Program-made: the position numbers and the translations under genes
The notes under the pieces: model-generated
What the model was told of the DNA's origin: nothing
Seen by the model: the letters and a program-made list of their open reading frames with translations, nothing else
Databases searched by the model: none
Shown here: positions 18,192 to 27,031 of the stretch, one piece after another
Layout: each line of letters opens with the position of its first letter
Numbering within the stretch: position 1 is the first letter of the stretch
Origin: Pleurocapsa sp. CCALA 161
GTDB taxonomy: Bacteria > Cyanobacteriota > Cyanobacteriia > Cyanobacteriales > Xenococcaceae
Direction of reading: 5' to 3'
DNA: 52,112 nt
NCBI RefSeq assembly: GCF_003003995.1
Contig: NZ_PVWF01000024.1
Location: forward strand, 1 to 52,112

Positions 18192-19595
18192 ATGCTTATC
18201 AAAGAAGTAATACAGCCAGTGAAACCGTGGCAATGGCGATCGCTGACTCTTAATCATCGTACTGCTTCAGAAGTTTTTACTGCCTTATTTCTTGATGAGC
18301 CAGTTGCTACTCTGCTCGAAAGTCCAGGCACAATCGAAGATTTAGAACAACCACAATTATCACGTTATTCAATCTGTGCTGGTGCGCCTCGCCTGAGAGA
18401 GGGGGAATCTCAATTATGGACACCGAAAACTGGTGAAATTTTATCTTTTCTACAGTCATTACTAAAGCAGCCTACGAGTGATAATTTTCAGGTGGCTCAT
18501 TTACCCTTTACTGGTGGTTGGCTGGGTTGGCTGGGTTACGATCTTGCTTGGGAGATTGAAAAATTACCCAAACTCAACCAGGATACTTTACCCTTTCCCG
18601 TCGCCTATTGGTATGAGCCAGATTGCTTTGCCGTATTAGACCATGTAGTTCAAACTTTATGGCTGGCTGCTGGTGATTTTGAGCAGTTAGAAAACTTGGA
18701 AGCCAAACTTGCTGCATTTAGACCCTGTCAAGAAATTGCGCCAAATACCCCAACAACATCTATTACTTTCTTAACTAATCAAGAACAGTATCAAAACTCA
18801 GTCAAACGAGCCAAACAGCACATACAAGCAGGAGATATTTTTCAGGCTAATTTATCCTTGAGATTTCAAACTAGTACAACTCATGATAGCTGGTCGATCT
18901 ATCAGCAGCTACAGAAAATTAATCCTTCTCCTTTTGCGAGTTATTGGCGATCGCCTTGGGGAGATGTGATTAGTTGTTCTCCTGAAAGATTAGTACAGTT
19001 AGAAGGCAATATAGCTCAAACTAGACCCATTGCGGGAACAAGAAGAAGAGGAGGCGATTACCAAAGCGATCGCGCTTTAGCAGCAGAATTACTTGCTAAT
19101 ACCAAAGAACGAGCCGAACACATTATGCTAGTTGATTTAGAACGGAATGATTTAGGACGAGTATGTCAGTGGGGTTCGGTTGAGGTAGACGAGCTATTGG
19201 TAATTGAGCGCTATAGCCATGTAATGCATTTAGTCAGCAACGTTAAAGGAATTTTAAACAGCGATCGCGATGCCATCGATTTGATTCGCAGTGTCTTCCC
19301 TGGAGGCACAATTACTGGTTGTCCTAAGGTACGCTGTATGGAACTGATTGAAGAACTAGAACCAGCGCGCCGTAGTCTCTTTTATGGTTCTTGTGGCTAT
19401 CTCGACCAACGAGGAAACTTAGACTTAAATATTTTAATTCGGACTTTGCTTTATGTACAATCTGATGACAGCGACATCGCTCAAGTATATGGGCAAGTTG
19501 GGGCAGGGATAGTTGCCGATAGCGACCCAGAACAAGAGTGGTACGAATCTTTAAATAAAGCAGAAGCTCAAATCGCAGCTTTACAAGGAAAGTAA
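18192..19595 (+). CDS. anthranilate/aminodeoxychorismate synthase component I family
   Basis: A 467-residue chorismate-utilising enzyme. The N-terminal half (to about residue 180) is the TrpE/PabB-type ligand-binding region with FTGGWLGWLGYDLAWEIE (about 106-123). The catalytic half begins KRAKQHIQAGDIFQANLS (about 204-221). It continues with FASYWR, ISCSPERLVQ, RPIAGTRRRGGD (about 279-290), ERAEHIMLVDLERNDLGRV and FPGGTITGCPK, and ends in GQVGAGIVADSDPEQEW. The PIAGT block carries Ala where many PabB enzymes have a nucleophilic Lys (PIKGT). That leans toward anthranilate synthase chemistry or a Lys-less PabB, so no symbol is given. No glutaminase partner is adjacent. Confidence 0.88.
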   Translation: MLIKEVIQPVKPWQWRSLTLNHRTASEVFTALFLDEPVATLLESPGTIEDLEQPQLSRYSICAGAPRLREGESQLWTPKTGEILSFLQSLLKQPTSDNFQVAHLPFTGGWLGWLGYDLAWEIEKLPKLNQDTLPFPVAYWYEPDCFAVLDHVVQTLWLAAGDFEQLENLEAKLAAFRPCQEIAPNTPTTSITFLTNQEQYQNSVKRAKQHIQAGDIFQANLSLRFQTSTTHDSWSIYQQLQKINPSPFASYWRSPWGDVISCSPERLVQLEGNIAQTRPIAGTRRRGGDYQSDRALAAELLANTKERAEHIMLVDLERNDLGRVCQWGSVEVDELLVIERYSHVMHLVSNVKGILNSDRDAIDLIRSVFPGGTITGCPKVRCMELIEELEPARRSLFYGSCGYLDQRGNLDLNILIRTLLYVQSDDSDIAQVYGQVGAGIVADSDPEQEWYESLNKAEAQIAALQGK

Positions 19596-19648
19596 GCCGT
19601 TTTTTAACTAAACAACCTGAAAATTTGCCCTCTTATCTTTAAAACAGC

Positions 19649-19672
19649 GGGGACACTAAAAATAGTATCCCC
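19649..19672. terminator. candidate hairpin between convergent genes
   Basis: GGGGACACT and AGTATCCCC can form a 9-bp stem with one mismatch and a 6-base AT loop. It lies between the plus-strand chorismate-enzyme gene and the minus-strand petN pair, where a bidirectional terminator would be expected. Flanking T-runs are short on both strands, so termination strength is uncertain. Confidence 0.45.
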
Positions 19673-19723
19673 ATTATTACAAATATTGCTTTTTGTTAAG
19701 CTGGCTAAGATGTTCGGACACTT

Positions 19724-19867
19724 TTAAAGCCCGCCTCGCTTATCCCGCCCTTGACGACGGCGATCGCGCCACTGAACGACGGAAAGATAGCCAACTCCTA
19801 AACTCAATAGCCCTAGAATGCCTATGGCGACTAGAAACAGAGTATTTAGTAATTGATTTGTTTCCAC
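19724..19867 (-). CDS. 47-residue single-helix membrane protein behind petN
   Basis: This is a short gene that begins GTG only 2 bp after the petN stop codon and ends at TAA. The product has one membrane helix (about residues 8-31, rich in Leu, Gly and Ala), then YLSVVQWRDRRRQGRDKRGG, a strongly basic tail that should face the cytoplasm or stroma. An in-frame stop lies five codons upstream, so the start is confined to this GTG. Size, topology and the W-R-D-R-R motif after the helix resemble tiny subunits of photosynthetic complexes. NdhP of the NDH-1 complex is one possibility, but I cannot confirm it. Tight coupling to petN argues for a thylakoid role. Confidence 0.6.
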   Translation of the reverse strand: METNQLLNTLFLVAIGILGLLSLGVGYLSVVQWRDRRRQGRDKRGGL

Positions 19868-19869
19868 GA

Positions 19870-19959
19870 CTAAAATCCGTTACGACCCCAAACAACCATT
19901 GCGATCGACCAGGAAAATAAAGCTAAGATTGTGACCCAGCCTAAAGTTAAAATATCCAT
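19870..19959 (-). CDS. petN: cytochrome b6f complex subunit PetN (subunit VIII)
   Basis: This gene encodes a 29-residue protein with the canonical beginning MDILTLGWV, a single membrane helix and the ending MVVWGRNGF. This is essentially the standard PetN sequence of cyanobacteria and chloroplasts. PetN is a small structural subunit at the hydrophobic edge of the cytochrome b6f dimer in the thylakoid membrane and is needed for complex stability. Start ATG at 19959. A second tiny membrane-protein gene follows 2 bp after the stop, so the two are probably translated from one mRNA. This also fixes the organism as oxygenic. Confidence 0.95.
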   Translation of the reverse strand: MDILTLGWVTILALFSWSIAMVVWGRNGF

Positions 19960-20240
19960 GCTTTGTATCTTTATTTTGAAATATCTATTTGATCTAGCAA
20001 CTATAAACCTTATCATACTTCTTTAGCGGTATTTTGTGGGATGAAACCCCATGATACTTATCTTTAACAAAGGCGATCGCTATCAAGAGCTAAGAAAATC
20101 AGTCAAGGGCAAAAACATGCTGACCAGGATATTATTTAAATAAATTAACTCGGATGCTGTTTTATGAACTAGTAAAACAGATTAACGAAAAATAATAACT
20201 GCCTGTAACTTAACCGCGATCATTAGCAAACTATAATTTC

Positions 20241-21344
20241 ATGGAACAAGAACGAGCTTATTGGTTAGCCTGGTCGCAAATTGAGGGAATTGGAGCGGTT
20301 TCCCAAAAAAAAATTTATCAACATTTCGGTTCTCTAGAGGTAGCTTGGAATGCTCCTGGGATTGCTTTTGCCGAAATTGACGGCCTCAATAGCAAAGCTG
20401 CGGTGGCAATACAGAATAAACCTAGACCTAAACATCTTCCAGCTGAACTTTTTGCCCAGCACCTCCAGCAAAATCCTCACTTTTGGACACCAGACGACGA
20501 GCTATATCCTCGACTTTTAGCCGAAATTCCTAGTTCACCACCGTTGCTTTACTATCGAGGACAGGTTGAGCCTGAAGAAAATCTGGGTAGTCAACCGATG
20601 ATTGGCATTGTGGGAACTCGCGATCCCTCGGAATATGGTAAACGCTGGACTAAAAAAATTACTCAAGCTCTTGTCAGTCACGGTTTTGGTATTGTTTCAG
20701 GAATGGCAGCAGGAATTGATGCGATCGCTCATCAAACTTGTTTAGAAGCTAAAGGTAGAACCATTGCAGTGTTGGGTACAGGTGTCGATCTGGTCTATCC
20801 TTTAAGCAATCGTGAGCTGCATCGCCGATTGACCGAACAAGGCTTAATAGTTAGTGAATACCCTGCTCAGACTCAACCAGATCGGGGGCATTTTCCCGCT
20901 CGTAATCGCATTATCGCTGGCTTGTGCCGTGCAGTTTTGATTATTGAAGCACCTCAGCGTTCGGGAGCTTTGATTACTGCCCGTTTTGCCAATGATTTTG
21001 GTCGCGATGTCTATGTCTTGCCAGGCTCTTTGGATAATTCTCGCTCTTTAGGCTGTTTAGCCCTGCTCAATTCTGGAGCCCATGTCATTTTGGGGATCGA
21101 ACACTTGTTAGAAATGCTGGGTACAATGCCCTGTCTCGATCGCTTACCTACAACCAAGCCCAAACCAGAACTCAACTCTAAATTAGCGCGTATTTATGAT
21201 TTGATTGAGCGCGAATCTATAGCGGTTGATGCGATCGCCGAACAAACAGGACTAGAGATTAACCAGATTTTAGCAGCCTTATCTGAATTAGAAATGATGG
21301 ATTTAGTTGTTCAACTACCAGGAATGCGCTATCAAAAGCAGTAG
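20241..21344 (+). CDS. dprA: DNA-processing protein DprA
   Basis: This protein loads RecA onto incoming single-stranded DNA during natural transformation. It is 367 residues. The N-terminal part has an HhH/SAM-like region (WSQIEGIGAVSQKKIYQHFG, about 11-30). The Rossmann-like domain holds IGIVGTRDPSEYG (about 126-138), GFGIVSGMAAGIDAIAH (about 151-167), TIAVLGTGVDLVYP, FPARNRIIAG and APQRSGALITARFA. A C-terminal winged-helix domain (about 305-367) ends the protein, as in the full-length bacterial version. All expected blocks are present, so the gene looks functional. Monocistronic. Confidence 0.95.
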   Translation: MEQERAYWLAWSQIEGIGAVSQKKIYQHFGSLEVAWNAPGIAFAEIDGLNSKAAVAIQNKPRPKHLPAELFAQHLQQNPHFWTPDDELYPRLLAEIPSSPPLLYYRGQVEPEENLGSQPMIGIVGTRDPSEYGKRWTKKITQALVSHGFGIVSGMAAGIDAIAHQTCLEAKGRTIAVLGTGVDLVYPLSNRELHRRLTEQGLIVSEYPAQTQPDRGHFPARNRIIAGLCRAVLIIEAPQRSGALITARFANDFGRDVYVLPGSLDNSRSLGCLALLNSGAHVILGIEHLLEMLGTMPCLDRLPTTKPKPELNSKLARIYDLIERESIAVDAIAEQTGLEINQILAALSELEMMDLVVQLPGMRYQKQ

Positions 21345-21518
21345 ATTTAGATCGGCTTGAGTATTACTCTATTGGAAATCATGATCCGCACTTGATCTTA
21401 ATCGACAAATTAAAAGTTGATTATTAGCACAATCATTGAGCAAGCGCTGTGATCTTGTTACTTAGTGACTAGTTTGGGGAACTTTATAAAGGTTACTCTT
21501 TCAAGGCTAGTGACTAAT

Positions 21519-23195
21519 ATGCTGACATCAGATAATTTGGAGAGAAAATTAAGCTTAGATTATTTTTTCAATTACTTTACTAGGGTCAATTTACCTGCTT
21601 TATCTTTTGTTTTAGCGATCGCTATCTGCTTATTAGAATTACAGCCAATCAGCGCCCAGGTTTTAAGCAAGTCTCCAAAGCAAACTCGCACCACTCCAGA
21701 TAACCATGTTCCTCAACATATCATAGTCACAAAGTTTGATGTTGTCGGCAGCACTATTTTTAGTCAATCAGAACTAAATCAGTCGGTTAAATCTTATCTC
21801 AACCGTCCTCTGACTTTGCCAGAGCTATTTCAAGCCAGAAGTAGTATCACCAAGCTTTATACGGATCAAGGCTACGTTAGTTCAGGAGCTTATATTCCTC
21901 CTCAAAAACTAAATGATGGTACAGTGCAAATTACTGTCTTGGAAGGAAAATTAGAAGAGATTAAGGTTTCAGGCACAAAACATTTATCTACTGACTATGT
22001 TTCTGCGCGCATTGAAACGGCAGCAGGAAAACCACTGAATGTCAATTCGCTACTTTCAGCACTGCAATTATTACGTCTCGATCCGCTCATTGATAATGTA
22101 TCGGCAGAACTATCGGCAGGAATTCGTCCAGGTACTAATCTACTAGAGATCACAATTAAAGAGGCAGATGCCTTTAATGTTGCTACCAACTTCAATAACA
22201 GTAGATCTCCCAGTGTTGGGACAAATCAAAGATCTATCGGCATCAACCATGGCAATTTACTAGGATTTGGCGATCGCTTTACCTGGGAATATGCCAATAC
22301 CAAAGGGAGCAATGGTTTTGATCTGGCTTATGGTTTCCCTGTCAACTCTGAAAACGGCACGATTAAGGCTGTTGTAGGGGTTAACTCTAATCATGTGATT
22401 GAAGATCCCTTTACGGCGATCGATATCGAATCTAAATCTCGCTACTATGAGCTAAGTTTGCGCCAGCCAATTCTGCTTAAGCCAACTCAAGAATTTGCTC
22501 TGGGAATAAGTTTTACTCGTAGCGAAAGTGAGACTTTTTTGATGAACGACAAGTTCTTTCTCTCTCGCGGTGCTAATGAAGAGGGGGAAACCAGAATTAG
22601 CGCCGTCAGACTATTTCAAGAATTTATCAAGCGTAATGAACAAGAAGTTTTTGCTTTGCGTTCCCAGTTTAGTTTTGGAATAGATGCTTTCAACTCAACC
22701 ATTAATAACAATGGTGAACCTGATAGTACTTTTGTTTCTTGGCGTGGTCAGAGTCAGTGGACAAGACGTTTGGACGAAGACTTTTTGTTACTGCTGCGGG
22801 GAGATATCCAGATATCAGGGGGAAGTTTAGTACCCCTAGAACAGTTTAGAATTGGTGGCTTTAATAGTATTAGGGGTTATCGCCAAGATTTAAGCTTGGG
22901 TGACAATGGTTTATTTGTTTCAACAGAATTACGCATCCCTGTTTGGCGGTTTAAAAAATTTGATGGCTTATTACAAGTTGCCCCTTTCTTCGACCTAGGG
23001 ACAGTCTGGAATAGTGATGATGTAGAAATTGCTAATGCAACTTTACCCGCTTTAGGAATCGGCTTAAACTTGGTGATGGGAGATAGATTTAATGCCCGTT
23101 TAGATTGGGGAATTCCTTTAGTTCAGATTGAAACTAAAGGAAATTCTCTGCAAGAAGATGGAGTTCATTTCTCTATAGACTATAGTTTCTTTTAA
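21519..23195 (+). CDS. TpsB-type outer-membrane transporter (ShlB/FhaC/HecB family)
   Basis: This two-partner-secretion outer-membrane barrel exports or activates a large TpsA exoprotein. It has an N-terminal signal segment (hydrophobic run about residues 27-43, cleavage near ISAQVL). A POTRA-2 domain follows (VTKFDVVGSTIFSQSEL to QITVLEGKLEEIKVSG, about 65-150), then a second POTRA-like region. The ~16-strand barrel includes the conserved GGFNSIRGYRQD motif (about residues 446-457) that corresponds to the lid loop L6. It ends in a Phe, as outer-membrane proteins usually do. The frame is open to a GTG at 21465, but ATG at 21519 gives a more normal signal peptide. No TpsA partner is nearby. 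Confidence 0.88.
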   Translation: MLTSDNLERKLSLDYFFNYFTRVNLPALSFVLAIAICLLELQPISAQVLSKSPKQTRTTPDNHVPQHIIVTKFDVVGSTIFSQSELNQSVKSYLNRPLTLPELFQARSSITKLYTDQGYVSSGAYIPPQKLNDGTVQITVLEGKLEEIKVSGTKHLSTDYVSARIETAAGKPLNVNSLLSALQLLRLDPLIDNVSAELSAGIRPGTNLLEITIKEADAFNVATNFNNSRSPSVGTNQRSIGINHGNLLGFGDRFTWEYANTKGSNGFDLAYGFPVNSENGTIKAVVGVNSNHVIEDPFTAIDIESKSRYYELSLRQPILLKPTQEFALGISFTRSESETFLMNDKFFLSRGANEEGETRISAVRLFQEFIKRNEQEVFALRSQFSFGIDAFNSTINNNGEPDSTFVSWRGQSQWTRRLDEDFLLLLRGDIQISGGSLVPLEQFRIGGFNSIRGYRQDLSLGDNGLFVSTELRIPVWRFKKFDGLLQVAPFFDLGTVWNSDDVEIANATLPALGIGLNLVMGDRFNARLDWGIPLVQIETKGNSLQEDGVHFSIDYSFF

Positions 23196-23490
23196 ACTAC
23201 GGCGTTACTGGATTTAGGTGTGAAACTAATAGTTTTATTGTTCTTAGCTATTAGCTTTTTAAGATATCCCCATTGATGAAAAATTTTATCCTGCATATTT
23301 CAATTCAGCAACGCCTAAAACCTCAATTTATCCATTTGGTGTTACAAAATACATCAGTAAATTATACATACTTCAAGAAACAAAAACAAATTAAAATAAC
23401 AAGTTAAAATAAATTGAAGTATTAAAAGTAGCAAAAAAAATACAGGAATAAACTATAGTATCTTTTTAGTCACAAGTGTGGTTAAAGTGA

Positions 23491-24384
23491 TTAAAAACTA
23501 TAATTGGCAGTTAGATTGTAATCACTCCCCGCAGCTATTTCAATTATTTCTTGAGCAGCATTAGCAGTTTCGACACAAACGAAATGCTGATAATCACGAT
23601 CGCCCAAATCAGCCATTTTTGCTGAAATATCTGCCCCTGGATTCCAAACAATTGCCGTCTTACTATTGGTAGCAGTCAAGGTAATTTGACGATTTAAAGC
23701 TGGATCGGCGATCGCTAATTGGGCGGGGACATCCAAATAAATGCGATCGCATTCTCCAGAGAAAGTAATTGCCCCAGACTGGGTTTTTTGTTGACCGCGA
23801 TCGACCTTATCTAAATAAGCTTTATTTTCTAAACCCAATACCTCAACTTGATTAAGATCGCCAATTTTAAAATAAGTATGCAACGCCTGAGTAATGGAAA
23901 AAGATTCTGATCCCGTGTTACGAGTAACTAAATTGATTGTCAAGGTATGCCCCACGGTAATCACAATGGACAAATCAAAACTATAATTCCAGATTGCTTT
24001 GGTTTCTGGGGTATCTACTAGTCCCATGGTTACTTGAGTTGAACCATCTTGAGTACTGATTACATCTCGTACTTGCCAGAGGCGATCGCGTACAAAACCA
24101 TGACTAGCACGCCCTTTGCCTTCAGGATCAGGGCCAAACCAGGGCCAACAGATTGGGGTACCGCCTTTAATGGCTTTCCCTGTCTGATAATAAGCTTGGC
24201 TACTGACAAACATCATTTCAGTTTGACCAACTGGCTTAAAAGACAATACTTGTCCTGCATAAACAGAGATTGTAGCTTCGGCGTATTCATTGCTGATTTT
24301 AATTAAGGGAAAATTGCCTTGACCCTCAACAAACTTTACTTTGTCTGCAATACCGTAATCGGCGTTCAACTGTTCAATATTCAT
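23491..24384 (-). CDS. D-hexose-6-phosphate mutarotase (aldose 1-epimerase family)
   Basis: This 297-residue cytosolic enzyme probably interconverts the alpha and beta anomers of glucose-6-phosphate. It is related to YeaD/Ymr099c. Diagnostic pieces are the early ISNEYAEATISVYAGQVLSFKP (about residues 30-51) and GGTPICWPWFGPDPEG, and then ASHGFVRDRLWQV with the catalytic-type His (about 94-106). They are followed by LHTYFKIGD with the second His and a late AIVWNPG. All are in family order. It ends 296 bp from the convergent TpsB gene; that gap is AT-rich with no feature seen. The start ATG at 24384 is the first in frame. Confidence 0.9.
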   Translation of the reverse strand: MNIEQLNADYGIADKVKFVEGQGNFPLIKISNEYAEATISVYAGQVLSFKPVGQTEMMFVSSQAYYQTGKAIKGGTPICWPWFGPDPEGKGRASHGFVRDRLWQVRDVISTQDGSTQVTMGLVDTPETKAIWNYSFDLSIVITVGHTLTINLVTRNTGSESFSITQALHTYFKIGDLNQVEVLGLENKAYLDKVDRGQQKTQSGAITFSGECDRIYLDVPAQLAIADPALNRQITLTATNSKTAIVWNPGADISAKMADLGDRDYQHFVCVETANAAQEIIEIAAGSDYNLTANYSF

Positions 24385-24695
24385 TTGGCAACTCAGTAAA
24401 TTGACATCGATGTTTAGGGAAATATAAAAGATAGGGTGTGTTACTGCAAAGCATAACGCACCAATCCCATTAAATAGAGCAAAAATATGTGGTACGTTAC
24501 CCTTACGGGAAACACACCCTAAGAGCTAATCCCATCCAATTGACGAAATATTTTCCCAATGTCCAATTATCGCAGACCATATGTTAATGGTGGGACATAT
24601 TTTATTACCCAAGTTACCTACCAACGTTGTTGAGAAAGCAAGACTGAAAAGTTTTGTTTTCTCAGCTAAAAAAAATGTCCTTAAACTCTCAACAA
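24385..24695. other. 311-bp intergenic region with repeat element
   Basis: This stretch between purQ and the mutarotase gene holds a ~90-bp inverted-repeat element (24433-24520, listed separately). Its remainder is AT-rich with no open frame or convincing promoter. Confidence 0.4.
24433..24520. repeat. MITE-like element with 10-bp terminal inverted repeats
   Basis: AGGGTGTGTT (24433-24442) and AACACACCCT (24511-24520) are perfect inverted repeats 88 bp apart end to end. Inside, GCATAACGCACC and TACGTTACCC resemble pieces of the common cyanobacterial 'gtgcgttatgc' repeat. There is no coding capacity, so if mobile it would depend on a transposase elsewhere. Confidence 0.6.
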
Positions 24696-25391
24696 CTAAG
24701 TAACAACCAAAGAATTCAGTAATCCTTGAAACAAAGCTAAACCATCCGTACCACCAATCGCTTTGTCCGCAGCTCTTTCAGGGTGGGGCATCATCCCTAA
24801 TACGTTACCCTGACGATTAATAATTCCCGCAATATTATTCATCGACCCATTCAAATTATGCTTGGCATCGGTTTCTCCTGAAGAGCTACAGTAACGAAAC
24901 AGCACCTGATTATTATCTTCGATATTTTTCAAAGTATCATCATCGGCATAATAGCAGCCTTCTCCATGAGCTACAGGTAGAGTGAGTACCTGTTGTGGGT
25001 GATAATTTGCTGTCCAAATTAAATCATTGCGTTCTACTCTAACAGGAGCGCGATCGCAAATAAAATGTAAACCACGATTACGAATTAATGCCCCAGGAAG
25101 TAACCCCACTTCTGTAAGTACCTGAAAACCGTTGCAGATGCCCAAAACATATTTACCTGCTTGAGCATGTTCGATGATGCTATTCATCACAGGGGAAAAC
25201 TGCGCGATCGCTCCACAGCGGAGATAATCACCATAGCTAAATCCCCCAGGAATAATAATTACATCTAAATCAGCAATATCTGTTTCCTGATGCCACACCA
25301 TACGAGTAGGTGCAGCTAATAATCCTTGAGTTACGGTTAAAACGTCGCGATCGCAATTTGACCCAGGAAAGACGATAACGCCAAACTTCAT
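24696..25391 (-). CDS. purQ: phosphoribosylformylglycinamidine synthase subunit PurQ
   Basis: The glutaminase subunit of FGAM synthetase releases ammonia from glutamine for the fourth step of purine synthesis. The class I amidotransferase triad is visible: the nucleophile Cys in VLGICNGFQVL (about residues 82-92) and the His and Glu in MMPHPERA (about 201-208). The start is MKFGVIVFPGSNCDRD, the standard PurQ opening. Length (231) is typical. It lies 43 bp downstream of purS on the same strand, so the two form an operon and should act with a PurL subunit encoded elsewhere. Confidence 0.97.
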   Translation of the reverse strand: MKFGVIVFPGSNCDRDVLTVTQGLLAAPTRMVWHQETDIADLDVIIIPGGFSYGDYLRCGAIAQFSPVMNSIIEHAQAGKYVLGICNGFQVLTEVGLLPGALIRNRGLHFICDRAPVRVERNDLIWTANYHPQQVLTLPVAHGEGCYYADDDTLKNIEDNNQVLFRYCSSSGETDAKHNLNGSMNNIAGIINRQGNVLGMMPHPERAADKAIGGTDGLALFQGLLNSLVVT

Positions 25392-25434
25392 AATTTACTC
25401 CTGTGGTAATAAATTTAAGTAATAGATTTAAATT

Positions 25435-25701
25435 TTAGGCTGTAGCCATCTCGGTGAGTTCAAAGCAATAATTTTCAATTACTGTATTTGCCAAGAGGCG
25501 ATCGCACATTTCATCTAGATGCTGTTTTGCCTGCTCTTCATCGTTGGCGCTCAACTGCATTTCAATATACTTGCCAATCCTCACCGATTCTACCTCGGTG
25601 TATCCCATTTGCTTGAGTCCCGATTCTACTGCCGTACCAGCAGGGTCTAGGACTGAGGAGCGTAAGGTCACATATATACGAGCATGATATTTGGTAGCCA
25701 T
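25435..25701 (-). CDS. purS: phosphoribosylformylglycinamidine synthase subunit PurS
   Basis: This 88-residue small structural subunit bridges PurL and PurQ in the three-part FGAM synthetase. It has the family pattern YHARIYVTLRSSVLDPAGTAV (about residues 4-24), GLKQMGYTEVESVRIGKY (about 29-46) and the ending VIENYCFEL. It is first in a purS-purQ operon and diverges from the zur-like gene, with about 140 bp between the starts. Confidence 0.96.
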   Translation of the reverse strand: MATKYHARIYVTLRSSVLDPAGTAVESGLKQMGYTEVESVRIGKYIEMQLSANDEEQAKQHLDEMCDRLLANTVIENYCFELTEMATA

Positions 25702-25842
25702 AAAATGATTGTCAGTAATTATTTGACGCGAGTAACCCTTTTCGATTTTATAGCTTTATTTCCTTCAGGGATAGATAAAAGTTAAGATCAACTAATCTAA
25801 CAAGGTAAGCTAAACTCAGGTTTGATTTTCCATCGCAAATAT

Positions 25843-26232
25843 ATGAAAACGCAACGTACCCGTTCGCAAAAGCGCATTCTGACCTTACTTCAAAGTCTCA
25901 AATGTTCTATTTCGGCGCAAGATTTATATATTGAACTCCGTAATCGTCAACAGGACATGGGGTTGGCTACGGTTTATCGTTCTCTTGAGGCTTTAAAGCT
26001 ACAGGGCGAAGTCCAGGTGCGTACTCTAGCTAATGGAGAGTCTGAATACAGCTTGATTAAAAGCGATCGCCATCATCTCACCTGTGTTAACTGTGGCACG
26101 TCGATTGCGATCGATGAATGTCCTGTACATAATCTAGAAAAGCAATTGGAAACAGAGCATACTTTTAAGGTTTACTATCACACCCTCGAATTTTTTGGAT
26201 TGTGCCAAAAATGTCATCAAGTTAGTTGCTGA
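25843..26232 (+). CDS. zur: Fur-family regulator, Zur/FurB-like
   Basis: A 129-residue metal-dependent repressor. The winged helix spans about residues 5-80 with RTRSQKRILTLLQ, ISAQDLY and a recognition helix MGLATVYRSLEALK. The dimerisation domain has HHLTCVNCG (about 86-94) and LCQKCHQVSC at the end. These supply two CxxC pairs for a structural zinc. The short length, the KTQRTRSQ start and the ECPVHNLE block match the cyanobacterial Zur (FurB) group better than Fur or PerR. An in-frame TTG seven codons upstream is a less likely start. No Zur-type operator was recognised nearby. Confidence 0.85.
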   Translation: MKTQRTRSQKRILTLLQSLKCSISAQDLYIELRNRQQDMGLATVYRSLEALKLQGEVQVRTLANGESEYSLIKSDRHHLTCVNCGTSIAIDECPVHNLEKQLETEHTFKVYYHTLEFFGLCQKCHQVSC

Positions 26233-26251
26233 TCTGGAAAAAATTAATCAA

Positions 26252-26287
26252 GCGATCGCCTCTTACTATTCAGACTTACGTGCGATC
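26252..26287. repeat. 36-bp direct repeat, copy 1 (methyltransferase 3' end)
   Basis: This segment covers the stop codon and last codons of the minus-strand methyltransferase and the HIP1 site just past it. It matches 27032-27067 in the same orientation at 31 of 36 positions (counted by eye). The two copies bracket the methyltransferase gene. Confidence 0.75.
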
Positions 26288-26910
26288 ACTGCATAGAAGG
26301 GATCTCCTCCAGCCAAACCAAGCATCTGGAGAAAACCAGGTAAGGGAGGTTGATGCACGACAACTTTAGGTTCAGTGAAGCCGTCAACCGACTGAAAATA
26401 CTGTTTAACTAAATTGACCCGATCTGTATCTGTTCCATCTCGCCAAGCGGCGATCGCTTTTTGATAAAACATGCGATTAGAAAAGCTAATAATTACTACC
26501 CCGTTGGGCTTAAGCACGCGATAAATCTCCGATAAAACTGCTTCAGGATATTGTAGATATTGAATGGAAACAGTAATTAAAACAGCATCAAAATCAGCAT
26601 CATTTAAAGGTAATTTGGGATTTTGGTTGAGATTTTGCACAAAATAATGGTCTAAACGGGGATTTTTGGCTAACTCCGCTTCATTCATCCCATGCCCTTC
26701 TACATGAGCAAACTGCATTTGGGCTGGTAAATGGGATACCCAACTGCTCATTAAGTCTAAAATACGACTATCTGGCTCTAGTTCTTGCTGATAGAGATCG
26801 CTCAGGCGAGCAATAAAGCCTTCATCTACATGGGTTACTAGTCGAGGATAATCATAGAAATCGAGATCGTTGGTATCATCTAATTTCGCTCTTTGCTCTG
26901 GACGCAGCAT
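26266..26910 (-). CDS. class I SAM-dependent methyltransferase
   Basis: A 214-residue soluble methyltransferase with a Rossmann-like core. SAM motif I is the variant RILDLMSSWVSHLP (about residues 48-61). An acidic second strand VEGHGMNEAEL follows, then the motif IV region DFDAVLITVSIQYLQYPE (about 104-121) and the post-motif IYRVLKPNGVVIISFSNRMF (about 127-146). The sequence matches a conserved cyanobacterial and plant group with no confirmed substrate. Its last codons are duplicated about 780 bp upstream (27032-27067), beside the restriction-modification gene. Monocistronic. Confidence 0.85.
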   Translation of the reverse strand: MLRPEQRAKLDDTNDLDFYDYPRLVTHVDEGFIARLSDLYQQELEPDSRILDLMSSWVSHLPAQMQFAHVEGHGMNEAELAKNPRLDHYFVQNLNQNPKLPLNDADFDAVLITVSIQYLQYPEAVLSEIYRVLKPNGVVIISFSNRMFYQKAIAAWRDGTDTDRVNLVKQYFQSVDGFTEPKVVVHQPPLPGFLQMLGLAGGDPFYAVIARKSE

Positions 26911-27031
26911 AAATAAAACATTCTATAAAGTTTTGTTAAACACTATAAATTCTAGCAAAATCTTTAGATTTCCAGAATCAGGCGATCGCTGAAGAGTTAT
27001 AGTTAATTTTGCCATCTTCTAATTCAATAAG

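Noticed and set aside
19693-19920. 75-codon plus-strand open frame
   Set aside because: It lies antisense to petN and the 47-residue gene behind it, which have clear coding signatures.
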